From: Vibrio cincinnatiensis DSM 19608
Lineage (GTDB): Bacteria; Pseudomonadota; Gammaproteobacteria; Enterobacterales; Vibrionaceae
DNA length: 64,000 bases
Assembly (NCBI RefSeq): GCF_900167345.1
Contig: NZ_FUXB01000003.1
Span: 124,001 to 188,000 of the forward strand
Direction of reading: 5' to 3'
In this document: piece by piece, positions 8,558 through 16,296 of the stretch
Numbering within the stretch: position 1 is the stretch's first letter
Layout of the letters: every line of letters starts with the position of its first letter
Translations under genes and position numbers: made by a program
The notes under the pieces: model-generated
Database searches by the model: none
Told to the model about the DNA's origin: nothing
Seen by the model: the letters and a program-made list of their open reading frames with translations, nothing else

Positions 8558-9733
8558 ATGTTTAATGAAGAGCAGCGATTCGAACATCCTATCCGTTGGG
8601 GAATGGTTGGCGGTGGGCGTGGTAGTCAAATTGGATATTCACATCGAAATGCAGCCTTGCGAGATGGTCTATTTACTCTTGTTGCTGGGGCTTTTGATAT
8701 AGATGCACAACGTTGTCAAGATTTTGGGAAACAAATTGGCCTTGACCCAGAGCGTTGTTACTCTTCTTATCAAACGTTATTTGAACAGGAAGCTAAACGA
8801 GAAGATGGCATTCAAGCCGTATCGATTGCGACGCCGAATGCCACACACTACGAAATTTGCAAAGCGGCACTACAAGCAGGGTTGCATGTGGTGTGTGAAA
8901 AGCCCATTACCTTCACCAGTGAAGAAGCCGAAGAACTGAAGTCTATTGCAAAAGCTAAAAATCGCGTGATCGGTGTGATGTATGGTTATACCGGTTTTCC
9001 GATGGTTCATCAGGCGCGTGAAATGGTTGAAAGGGGAGATCTTGGTGAAATACGGGTGGTTACCATGCAGTTTGCTCACGGCTTTCATAATATTGAACAT
9101 GAAAAAGATAATCCCAGCTTGAAATGGCGAGTGAGGCCAGAAGTGTCTGGCCCCACTTATGTAATTGGTGACATAGGTACTCACGTATTTTATTTATGTG
9201 AAATGATGACTGGGCTGAAAGTAGACCGACTCACTTGTATGCGCCAAAGCTTCATTCCTTCTCGTGCACCGTTAGAAGATAACGCTCATGTGATGATGGA
9301 GTTTGAGGGCGGGGCGGTGGGGACGCTTTGGGCTTCTGCTGTCAATGCAGGTTCGATGCATCAACAAAAAATTCGAATTGTAGGTGAAAAGGCATCAATA
9401 GAGTGGTGGGATGAGCATCCAAACCAGCTACGCTATGAAATACAAGGTGAACCAGTTCGTATTTTAGATCGAGATATGGACTACTTATATAAAGAAGTCG
9501 CTAGCGTTGCCTTTAATCGGATTGGTGGGGGACATGCGGAAGGCTATTTTGAATCATGGGCTAACCTTTACCACCGCTTTGCTTTAGTGATGAATGCCGT
9601 TGATCATGGTGATAAGCAAACCACTCAAACGATGTGGTATCCCGGAATTGAGGCTGGTATTAACGGTGTTCGACTCTGCGAAAAATGTGTGGAGTCGGCA
9701 GATAATCACTCTATCTGGGTAAACTTTAATTAA
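8558..9733 (+). CDS. Gfo/Idh/MocA-family oxidoreductase
   Basis: 391-residue NAD(P)-dependent dehydrogenase. The N-terminal Rossmann fold has GMVGGGRGSQIG (15-26) and the family EKP motif (114-116). The catalytic Asp205 and His209 lie in GDIGTH. Family members oxidise or reduce inositols and sugars. AGGAG precedes the ATG. It is downstream of the GntP permease and near inositol genes, so a polyol or sugar-acid substrate is likely, but whether it acts on an inositol is inference. A hairpin terminator follows. Confidence 0.9.
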   Translation: MFNEEQRFEHPIRWGMVGGGRGSQIGYSHRNAALRDGLFTLVAGAFDIDAQRCQDFGKQIGLDPERCYSSYQTLFEQEAKREDGIQAVSIATPNATHYEICKAALQAGLHVVCEKPITFTSEEAEELKSIAKAKNRVIGVMYGYTGFPMVHQAREMVERGDLGEIRVVTMQFAHGFHNIEHEKDNPSLKWRVRPEVSGPTYVIGDIGTHVFYLCEMMTGLKVDRLTCMRQSFIPSRAPLEDNAHVMMEFEGGAVGTLWASAVNAGSMHQQKIRIVGEKASIEWWDEHPNQLRYEIQGEPVRILDRDMDYLYKEVASVAFNRIGGGHAEGYFESWANLYHRFALVMNAVDHGDKQTTQTMWYPGIEAGINGVRLCEKCVESADNHSIWVNFN

Positions 9734-9746
9734 TCTCCTTAGTCGG

Positions 9747-9776
9747 TAAGCCCTATGTTGAACATGGGCTTATTTT
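9747..9776 (+). terminator. Terminator after Gfo/Idh gene
   Basis: Stem TAAGCCC/GGGCTTA with an inner ATGTT/AACAT pairing, followed by ATTTTC. It begins 14 bases after the stop codon. Confidence 0.75.
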
Positions 9777-10014
9777 CTATTTTTGATTAGTCACACCTTT
9801 TCACCTATTACATACTCCTTTACATTTTTATATCAGAACTCTCTCCCATATAAAGACTCGATTCCAAGACCATTATCGGAGTAAATTCACAAAATCGAGA
9901 GTTTTAGCCTAGTGATGGGAGTGGTTTTTTGTCATGCTCTCATATAATTACCCATAAACATGCTTAAACTCATTCAGTGAACCCTCTGTTGAGTTAATCG
10001 CTACAGGAATAGTG

Positions 10015-11499
10015 ATGCTATTTATCAAAGATTTTTATCATGCACTATTGCATGCACTAAAAAACTTACTACCCATTGTTATTGTTGTACTGTTTTTTCA
10101 ACTTGCCATTTTACGTCAAGTGCCTGAAGAGGTTGGCTCAATGGCATTTGGCTTATTGGTGGTTGCGATAGGGGTTGCTTTATTTCTGCAGGGGTTAGAG
10201 TTAAGCATATTCCCTGTTGGTAAAAGCCTTGCCAATCAATTTGCACGTCGGGGTTCACTTTCTATTCTACTCGCCTTTGGTTTTGCGATGGGATTTTCTG
10301 CCGTGGTCGCTGAACCAGCACTGATTGCGGTGGCTGAACAGGCGCAAACCATCAGTGAAGGACGAATTGATAGTCTTACCTTACGTTTATTAGTCGCAAC
10401 GTCGGTTGGTTTTGTTATTGCATTAGGCGTTTTTCGTACCATCATGGGATATCCCTTACGTTGGTTTATGATTATCGGATACTTATTAGCGATTGCTATT
10501 ACGTATTTTGCACCGGAGGAGATTATTGGGATTGCGTATGATTCGGGGGGAGTAACGACCAATATTGTAACGGTACCATTAATTACCGCGATTGGTGTTG
10601 GCTTAGCGAGCTCCATTCGTGGGCGAAATCCACTGATTGATGGTTTTGGCTTAGCTGCGATGGCTGCGATGGCACCAAGACTAACGGTTCAACTTTATGG
10701 TATCTACGTCTATTCTTTTGATACATCTCAAGTTTCTTCTTTTATTAGTACTCTACCTACAGATGAACATTTGATTTGGTATGTCCCCTTTATAGAGCTT
10801 CTAGGAACCGTGAGGGATGTATTACCTATAATGCTAACTATTTTATTTTTCCAATATTTAGTGTTAAGGAGGAGATTAAATAATCCGAGAAGCATTATTT
10901 TTGGTTTTGTTTTAGTGGTTATTGGTTTGCACATTTTTGTTTTAGGTTTAAAACTGGGGCTTTTTCCAATAGGCAATTCTATGGCAGAACAGCTGATTAT
11001 GAGCGGTAATGTACTTTACGTATATCTATTTGCTTTTATGATCGGTTTTTCGGCGACAATGGCTGAACCTGCTTTAATTGCGGTTGGCAAGCAAGCCGAG
11101 GAGTGTGCTTCTGGTAAAGTAAATGGTTCATTGATTAGAATATTTGCCGCTTTAGGTTTAGCGATAGGTATCACTATCGGAGCTTATCGAGTTGTCAATG
11201 GTGCATCGCTTTATGAATATATTGTTGGTGGCTATACACTAGTTATAATATTAACATTAATGACGCCAAAATATATTATTGCATTAGCGTATGATTTAGG
11301 AGGGGTTACGACATCTGATATGACCGTTCCACTCATTACCGCGCTTGGTATTGGCTTAGCGACGCATATCGAAGGCCGCAATGTCCTGATTGATGGGTTT
11401 GGATTAATTGCATTTGCTTCTATATTTCCGATAGTGACTGTGATGATTTATGCCATTATCACAGATTGGTTTTTTCAATATTCAAAGGTGAAAGCATGA
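10015..11499 (+). CDS. DUF1538 membrane protein with internal duplication
   Basis: 494-residue polytopic membrane protein made of two homologous halves about 251 residues apart. Each half carries a GLxLxxFPxGxS motif (about 60 and 311), AEPALIAV (about 99 and 350), YDxGGVTT (about 175 and 426), and GRNxLIDGFG. It matches DUF1538, a family of unknown function. ATG 10015 follows AGGAA by five bases; GTG 10012 is too close. Its stop overlaps the start of a PII-like gene (ATGA), and a CBS protein follows. An inverted-repeat fold plus PII and CBS partners suggests a regulated channel or transporter; this is inference. A TATAAT box lies at 9943-9948. Confidence 0.88.
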   Translation: MLFIKDFYHALLHALKNLLPIVIVVLFFQLAILRQVPEEVGSMAFGLLVVAIGVALFLQGLELSIFPVGKSLANQFARRGSLSILLAFGFAMGFSAVVAEPALIAVAEQAQTISEGRIDSLTLRLLVATSVGFVIALGVFRTIMGYPLRWFMIIGYLLAIAITYFAPEEIIGIAYDSGGVTTNIVTVPLITAIGVGLASSIRGRNPLIDGFGLAAMAAMAPRLTVQLYGIYVYSFDTSQVSSFISTLPTDEHLIWYVPFIELLGTVRDVLPIMLTILFFQYLVLRRRLNNPRSIIFGFVLVVIGLHIFVLGLKLGLFPIGNSMAEQLIMSGNVLYVYLFAFMIGFSATMAEPALIAVGKQAEECASGKVNGSLIRIFAALGLAIGITIGAYRVVNGASLYEYIVGGYTLVIILTLMTPKYIIALAYDLGGVTTSDMTVPLITALGIGLATHIEGRNVLIDGFGLIAFASIFPIVTVMIYAIITDWFFQYSKVKA

Positions 11500-11846
11500 A
11501 GTTTTCCGTATTAGTTGCCATTGTTCCAGAAGAGCTGGAACAAGATGCTATCGATAATGCCCGAGAGCAAGGCGCGGGTGGAATCACTGTTTTAGCTGGC
11601 CGTGGGATAAGCAATGAAACCCGAAAAACTTTCTTTGGCTTAACTTATGACGGGAGCCAATCAGTGCTATTAATGGTGCTAGAAAAGTCTCTTTCTTTGC
11701 AAATCTTAAAATCGCTACAAGCCTTATTGCGGCCCAACGAAGAAGACTCAAAAGGCCTCGCGTTTACGATTGGATTAGAACATTTAGCAGGAATTGATCT
11801 CAATCAATTGGATAAGTTTGAACAGCAATTAAAAGAGACATTATAA
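11496..11846 (+). CDS. PII-like signalling protein
   Basis: 116-residue small protein of PII (GlnB/GlnK) type, judged from its length and the GAGGITVLAGRGI segment before a short loop and FFGL. Canonical PII proteins are trimers that bind ATP/ADP and 2-oxoglutarate and regulate transporters or enzymes. I cannot identify a uridylylatable tyrosine loop, so it is probably a divergent PII-like protein. It overlaps the DUF1538 stop by four bases (ATGA), indicating translational coupling, and most likely regulates that membrane protein. The frame is open upstream, but ATG 11496 is the natural start. Confidence 0.8.
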   Translation: MKFSVLVAIVPEELEQDAIDNAREQGAGGITVLAGRGISNETRKTFFGLTYDGSQSVLLMVLEKSLSLQILKSLQALLRPNEEDSKGLAFTIGLEHLAGIDLNQLDKFEQQLKETL

Positions 11847-11857
11847 GGAAAGTAGCC

Positions 11858-12244
11858 ATGTTAGTGAAAGATGTAATGGTTCGTGATGTGGTGACGATTT
11901 CACCCTTTGCCAAGTTACGAGAAGCGATGAGTTTAATGAAGAAACATCAACTTAAATCTCTAGTGGTTGAGCAGCAAAACGCTCATGATGCATTTGGGTT
12001 GATTACTTATACAGACATAGTAAAAACGGTTATTTCTGAAGACGGCGATATTGATCTTCTCAATGTCTATGATGTCTGTGCGAAACCCGCTATCTCTGTT
12101 GGGGAAAATTTGGCACTAAAACATGTGGCGACGTTGATGGTTCAGCAGCATATAAAGCGTTTATTAGTACTTAATGACAACCAGTTACTCGGTTTCGTGA
12201 CAATGGATGACATTATGGATGCGTTGCTTTCGCGTATTGACTAA
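11858..12244 (+). CDS. CBS-domain pair protein
   Basis: 128-residue protein that is almost entirely two CBS motifs, beginning VKDVMVRDVVTISPFAKLREA and VCAKPAISVGENLALKHVA. Such Bateman modules usually bind adenine nucleotides and act as energy sensors. AAGGAA lies before the ATG. It is 11 bases after the PII-like gene and is the third gene of the DUF1538 operon. A role as a second nucleotide-sensing subunit is inferred from context. Confidence 0.88.
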   Translation: MLVKDVMVRDVVTISPFAKLREAMSLMKKHQLKSLVVEQQNAHDAFGLITYTDIVKTVISEDGDIDLLNVYDVCAKPAISVGENLALKHVATLMVQQHIKRLLVLNDNQLLGFVTMDDIMDALLSRID

Positions 12245-12250
12245 TGAAAG

Positions 12251-12278
12251 CCATGGTACAGCATTCCTTGTACCATGG
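12251..12278. terminator. Hairpin between convergent genes
   Basis: Perfect 10-base stem CCATGGTACA/TGTACCATGG with an eight-base loop, just after the CBS gene stop. The T-tract is poor on both strands, so termination may be weak or Rho-assisted. Confidence 0.55.
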
Positions 12279-12291
12279 TGTTTCGATGCGA

Positions 12292-12924
12292 TTACCCTTG
12301 TAAAACAGCATAAAGCTGTATGTACTTCCGAACGAGTTGCTGGTTTTTTGAACGTCTAAGTGGGTGGCCATACTTAATATAACAAGGGGTCATGGGAAAC
12401 GTACTTTCTAATGCTTGTAATAGTTGAGAGTCACTTTCATACAAGGTAATGCCTTGTGTCTGATAGTCCGCTATTTCATCCGGTAAACTGCCTGTCCACC
12501 AATGAAGTAACTCTCGGCTCTTTTGGCTACGGCTTATCCAGTGATCGGTTAACAGTAGCAATAAGTCATTAGGTTGAATGGCGTAAGCATATTCTTGTTT
12601 CCATAAACTAATATCTTTGAGCAACTTTTCTCGACACGCTTTTCCCGCACTTACCATATGATGGGTAAGTACCCATACCGTCCCTTTATCGCAACTGATT
12701 CGAAAATGATGGGGGTTATCATAGGTTGGGAACAAATCAAGCGGAGCATATTCACAAGGGTGACCAAATTCGGTGAGAGTACGAGCCAAACGTCGGGCAA
12801 AAGCGAGACCGAGGTGATGTTCACTCATTCCTTGGTTATGAATAGTCGGATAGTGTTTTTCACATAGTTTCAGACAGTCGACTTGGAATTCGTTAACACT
12901 TTGGGTCAGGATGTCCAGTAACAA
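12292..12924 (-). CDS. Uncharacterised protein, 210 residues
   Basis: I do not recognise the family. The protein is soluble with no signal peptide or TM segment. It has several His and Trp clusters, for example WVLTHHM and ELLHWWTG, and a basic C-terminal stretch RRSKNQQLVRKYIQ. The start is taken as TTG 12924 because a strong AAGGAG lies nine bases upstream; no ATG is available until residue 33. It is convergent with the DUF1538 operon, from which the 12251-12278 hairpin separates it. Confidence 0.7.
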   Translation of the reverse strand: MLLDILTQSVNEFQVDCLKLCEKHYPTIHNQGMSEHHLGLAFARRLARTLTEFGHPCEYAPLDLFPTYDNPHHFRISCDKGTVWVLTHHMVSAGKACREKLLKDISLWKQEYAYAIQPNDLLLLLTDHWISRSQKSRELLHWWTGSLPDEIADYQTQGITLYESDSQLLQALESTFPMTPCYIKYGHPLRRSKNQQLVRKYIQLYAVLQG

Positions 12925-13237
12925 TTAAATCTTCTCCTTTATATCGCCAACTTAAACTTAATCTGATTACTTGTGGAAGGAGTGCTCAGGTTCTGCTGAA
13001 TCCTACCATAAAACAGCCTGATATTTATGTTCACTGATAGGCTTCGGGCGCTTCATCACGCTGAGTCGGTGATTATTTATATCGATTATCGATAAAAAAA
13101 GCTTCAGCTTGTTTTTCCCTTGCTTCATGGACAATTCATGCATAACGGCCTATTTTTGCAATAGGTTACAAATAGTCACAAATTCCTACTATAGGCTTAG
13201 CTTTCCCTATTCTCAAACTTTTTTGCTCTAGAACTGA

Positions 13238-13249
13238 CTGATATATCAG
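13238..13249. promoter_or_regulatory. 12-bp palindrome upstream of cytochrome b561
   Basis: CTGATATATCAG is a perfect palindrome in the 508-base gap between the 12292-12924 gene and cytochrome b561. An AT-rich palindrome of this size can occur by chance, so it is only a candidate site. Confidence 0.2.
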
Positions 13250-13308
13250 ATAATCTTCAGCTATCTCTGGCATTACACTAGAAGCGATTTCCTAGTCAAT
13301 TTCCTTTA

Positions 13309-13325
13309 GTTCGAATAATTCGAAC
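13309..13325. promoter_or_regulatory. 17-bp palindromic operator candidate for cytochrome b561-yceI
   Basis: Perfect dyad GTTCGAAT-A-ATTCGAAC about 108 bases before the cytochrome b561 start. Its size and symmetry suit a dimeric regulator such as a TetR or MarR family member. The rest of the 508-base gap holds another perfect dyad, TATCGAT-T-ATCGATA at 13080-13094, but no gene that I can support. Confidence 0.45.
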
Positions 13326-13432
13326 ATCATCATCAAGTCATTGGTATATTCATTATGTTGTAAATGGTAAATAATCTGTTAATAATCTGTGGTTTAGACG
13401 TGTCATTAACGAATTTTACTAAGAGATATAAA

Positions 13433-13972
13433 ATGAATACCTCTGTGACTCATTACAGTCGAACATTACAAGCTATCCATTGGCTATCTGCACTGACCGT
13501 GTTCGGTATGTTTTCCGTTGGCCTATGGATGATGGATCTCTCTTATTATAGTGAGTGGTATCGAACCGCTCCTCACTGGCATAAATCTGTCGGGCTTTTG
13601 CTGGCTGCTTTGACTCTATTCCGCGTCATGTGGAAATTGGTTACACCGTCACCATCAATAGAAGGGACGTGGTTAGAAAAAGTAGCAGCAAAACTGATGC
13701 ATGGCTTCCTCTATATTAACTTGTTTGTTCTCTTTGTTTCCGGTTACTTAATTTCTACCGCAGATGGTCGGGGAATTGATGTTTTTAACTGGTTTACATT
13801 GCCAGGTGCTGGATCTTTATTCAACCAGCAATCCGATATTGCAGGAATGATACATTTATACGCCGCATGGATACTGATAGTGATGGTATTACTGCATGCT
13901 TTGGCGGCTTTAAAACATCACTTTATCAATAAAGATAATACGCTACGAAAAATGATAGGAGCATCAAAATGA
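13433..13972 (+). CDS. yceJ: Cytochrome b561
   Basis: 179-residue inner-membrane haem protein with four TM helices. Candidate haem-ligand histidines appear in the expected helices: AIHWLSA, APHWHKSVG, KLMHGFLY and VLLHALAALKHHF. The open frame begins at 13364, but ATG 13433 behind AAGAGA gives the normal cytochrome b561 N-terminus. It overlaps yceI by four bases (ATGA), as in the E. coli yceJ-yceI pair, and probably supplies electrons for a periplasmic isoprenoid or quinone function of YceI; the partner role is inference. Confidence 0.88.
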   Translation: MNTSVTHYSRTLQAIHWLSALTVFGMFSVGLWMMDLSYYSEWYRTAPHWHKSVGLLLAALTLFRVMWKLVTPSPSIEGTWLEKVAAKLMHGFLYINLFVLFVSGYLISTADGRGIDVFNWFTLPGAGSLFNQQSDIAGMIHLYAAWILIVMVLLHALAALKHHFINKDNTLRKMIGASK

Positions 13973-14538
13973 AGAAAACGTTATTGGCATCCGGTTTGGC
14001 TTTCGCTATGGCTTTACCCTTTGGTGCGAATGCGGCTGATTATGCGATTGATACCCAAGGTGCTCATGCATCCATCAACTTTAAAGTCAGCCACTTAGGT
14101 TATAGTTTTATTAAAGGTCGTTTTAATACGTTTAATGGCGAATTTTCTTATGATCCTGAGGATATCGCTAGCTCTAAGGTTTCAGTGAATGTCGATACGC
14201 GTAGTTTAGACTCTAACCATGCTGAACGAGACAAGCATATTCGTAGTGCTGATTTTTTAAACACCTCAAAATTTTCAACCGCTACATTTACGAGTACACA
14301 AGTTATCGATAAAGGTGACGGCAATCTTGAAGTACAGGGTGAATTGACCTTACATGGAAAAACGCAGCCAATCACGATTGATGCTCAATTTATAGGAGCC
14401 GGTAGTGATCCATGGGGTGGACAACGTGCTGGTTTTATGGGCTCAACACGTTTAGAACTTAAAGATTTTGATATTGCTGTGATGGGAGCATCCAGCTATG
14501 TGGATATGGAACTGCATGTCGAAGGGATCAAAAAGTAA
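13969..14538 (+). CDS. yceI: YceI-family periplasmic protein
   Basis: 189-residue secreted protein. The signal peptide MKKTLLASGLAFAMA...ANA is followed directly by the YceI domain, which opens YAIDTQGAHASINFKVSHLG. YceI proteins form a lipocalin-like barrel that binds polyisoprenoids. Further family segments are SVNVDTRSLDSNHAERD and LTLHGKTQPI. It is translationally coupled to the upstream cytochrome b561 and followed by a clear terminator. Confidence 0.93.
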   Translation: MKKTLLASGLAFAMALPFGANAADYAIDTQGAHASINFKVSHLGYSFIKGRFNTFNGEFSYDPEDIASSKVSVNVDTRSLDSNHAERDKHIRSADFLNTSKFSTATFTSTQVIDKGDGNLEVQGELTLHGKTQPITIDAQFIGAGSDPWGGQRAGFMGSTRLELKDFDIAVMGASSYVDMELHVEGIKK

Positions 14539-14561
14539 GACGGCCCCTTCTGATGGTTAGC

Positions 14562-14593
14562 AAAAAGTCCCCTGATAATAAAGGGGACTTTTT
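14562..14593. terminator. Bidirectional terminator between yceI and the FNT gene
   Basis: Perfect 12-base stem from AAAAAGTCCCCT to AGGGGACTTTTT around an eight-base loop, with A/T runs giving U-tracts both ways. Confidence 0.9.
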
Positions 14594-14622
14594 ATATTGG
14601 TAAAAATGCTATTGGCGTTTCA

Positions 14623-16077
14623 TTAAGCGCTGGCTAATTCGTCTTTAGTGTCAATAATACTTAAGCGTTCGCCATAGATAGGACGAAGAGCCGCTAGAAC
14701 ATGATTTCTCTCTAAGATCCCTACAAACTGTCCATTTTCTAACACCGGAAGAACGTGAGGCTTGCTCACTTTCATGCTTTTTGCTCGTTCTTCGACAGAA
14801 AGTGCGTTGAAGCGAGTGGCAATGCCCATATTTGTGGTAGGGAAGAGTTGTTCTTTATCAATACATAAGAATTCGGTCACATCAACCAAAGAGTCATTGG
14901 CATCGATCGCTATGACATCACGGCTCATTAAATCAACCACTTTCTGATCTTCATTCGGTAAGTAGTCTTGGCACCATAATTCAACCATGACATCGTGAGC
15001 TGAGAATATACCGACCAAACGACCTTGAATATCAACGACTGGTGCCGCAGTTAATTGATGTTCAATCAACGAATCGATAGCGAGGGCTACTGGCATATCG
15101 GCATTAAGAGTAATAGGCTGAGTATTCATCATATCTTTGACGATAATGGCGTTTTTCATGGTCGTTTCCTTAACTGATTGAATCGGAGTGGTTTCCGTAA
15201 TAGTGGCAATGTGAGCTTCTTTAAGATGGGGCCTGCGATATATGGACCAGTTCGCTAATCCAACTAATACCGCACCGCCCACGATGTTTCCAAAAGTCAC
15301 TGGAATTAAATTTGCTGTAATAAAACGAGAGATATTTAGATCTGCATACTGTGATGCTGACATTCCTACTTGCTGCCAGAAGCTGTCTGGAGCGAAGTAA
15401 TGAATAACAATACCCAGTGGCACCATAAACATGTTTGCAACACAGTGTTCAAAACCACTAGAGACAAACATGGCAACCGGTAAAACAGTCATAGCTGCTT
15501 TTGTCATGGCATTGGCTGAACTAAAGGTTAACCAAATCGCTAGGCAGACCAGTAAGTTACATAAAACCCCTAATGCAAAGGCTTGAACGGGAGTGTGGTG
15601 CAGTTTGTGTTGAGCAATATTGAGAGCATTTAGCCCCCATTGGCCATGGTCGAGTTGATACATCCCTGCGGCTGAAACGAGCAGAAGCAGAAACATAGCC
15701 CCAATAAAGTTACCAATATAAACTTTGCCCCAAATTGATAACATTTTGCTAAAACTGATCTGTTTATTAGCCCAAGAGATGCTAGAAAGAACAGAACTGG
15801 TAAATAGCTCCCCACCACAAATAACAATGAGAATAAGCCCCATACTAAACGCTACGCCTCCAGCAAGTCGGCTTAACCCCCATCCAGCACTATCACTGCC
15901 TGTGGTTACTGTGATGTAAAAGAGAAAAGCGAGTCCAATAAAGGCACCAGCCATCATGGCTAAACTCAGAGTGATACCACTGGTTTTCTTTGCCTTACTC
16001 AAAGCAAACTTTTCTGCTTCAGCCATCATTTCGTAGGGTGAAAAGTAGTGTTGATTTTCAGAGTGTTCTGTCGACAT
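14623..16077 (-). CDS. FNT-family anion channel fused to CBS domains
   Basis: 484 residues. Residues 1 to about 290 form a formate/nitrite transporter (FocA/NirC-like) channel with six TM helices and the conserved pore histidine in SGFEHCVANMF. Residues about 310-484 carry two CBS motifs (VKDMMNTQPITLNADMPV and VVDLMSRDVIAIDANDSL), the second with an insert. FNT channels usually end after about 280 residues, so the tail is an added regulatory module. At the junction an internal ATG (15159) is preceded by AGGAA, so the CBS part may also be made alone. It is divergent from a LysR regulator that may control it. Confidence 0.88.
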   Translation of the reverse strand: MSTEHSENQHYFSPYEMMAEAEKFALSKAKKTSGITLSLAMMAGAFIGLAFLFYITVTTGSDSAGWGLSRLAGGVAFSMGLILIVICGGELFTSSVLSSISWANKQISFSKMLSIWGKVYIGNFIGAMFLLLLVSAAGMYQLDHGQWGLNALNIAQHKLHHTPVQAFALGVLCNLLVCLAIWLTFSSANAMTKAAMTVLPVAMFVSSGFEHCVANMFMVPLGIVIHYFAPDSFWQQVGMSASQYADLNISRFITANLIPVTFGNIVGGAVLVGLANWSIYRRPHLKEAHIATITETTPIQSVKETTMKNAIIVKDMMNTQPITLNADMPVALAIDSLIEHQLTAAPVVDIQGRLVGIFSAHDVMVELWCQDYLPNEDQKVVDLMSRDVIAIDANDSLVDVTEFLCIDKEQLFPTTNMGIATRFNALSVEERAKSMKVSKPHVLPVLENGQFVGILERNHVLAALRPIYGERLSIIDTKDELASA

Positions 16078-16203
16078 TTTCGCTCCCCAGACTCAAATTC
16101 ATAATTACCTCCTGACAAAAATAAACAACGCCGTATGGGTTGCTTCAACATCAGGTTAGGGGGATACGGTAGGGAGGTAAAATTGATAATTCTTTAAAAC
16201 CTC

Positions 16204-16218
16204 ATCAATTATATTGAT
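16204..16218. promoter_or_regulatory. LysR-type box between FNT and LysR genes
   Basis: Perfect dyad ATCAAT-TAT-ATTGAT fits the ATC-N9-GAT form of LysR operators. It lies 79 bases before the LysR gene and 127 bases before the divergent FNT start, where autoregulatory LysR sites usually sit. Confidence 0.45.
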
Positions 16219-16296
16219 ATAGCCAAAATACACAGTAAAATGAAACTCATTGCCCATGAATTTGGGATTGGTATAAATAGATCCATAGGATAAATT

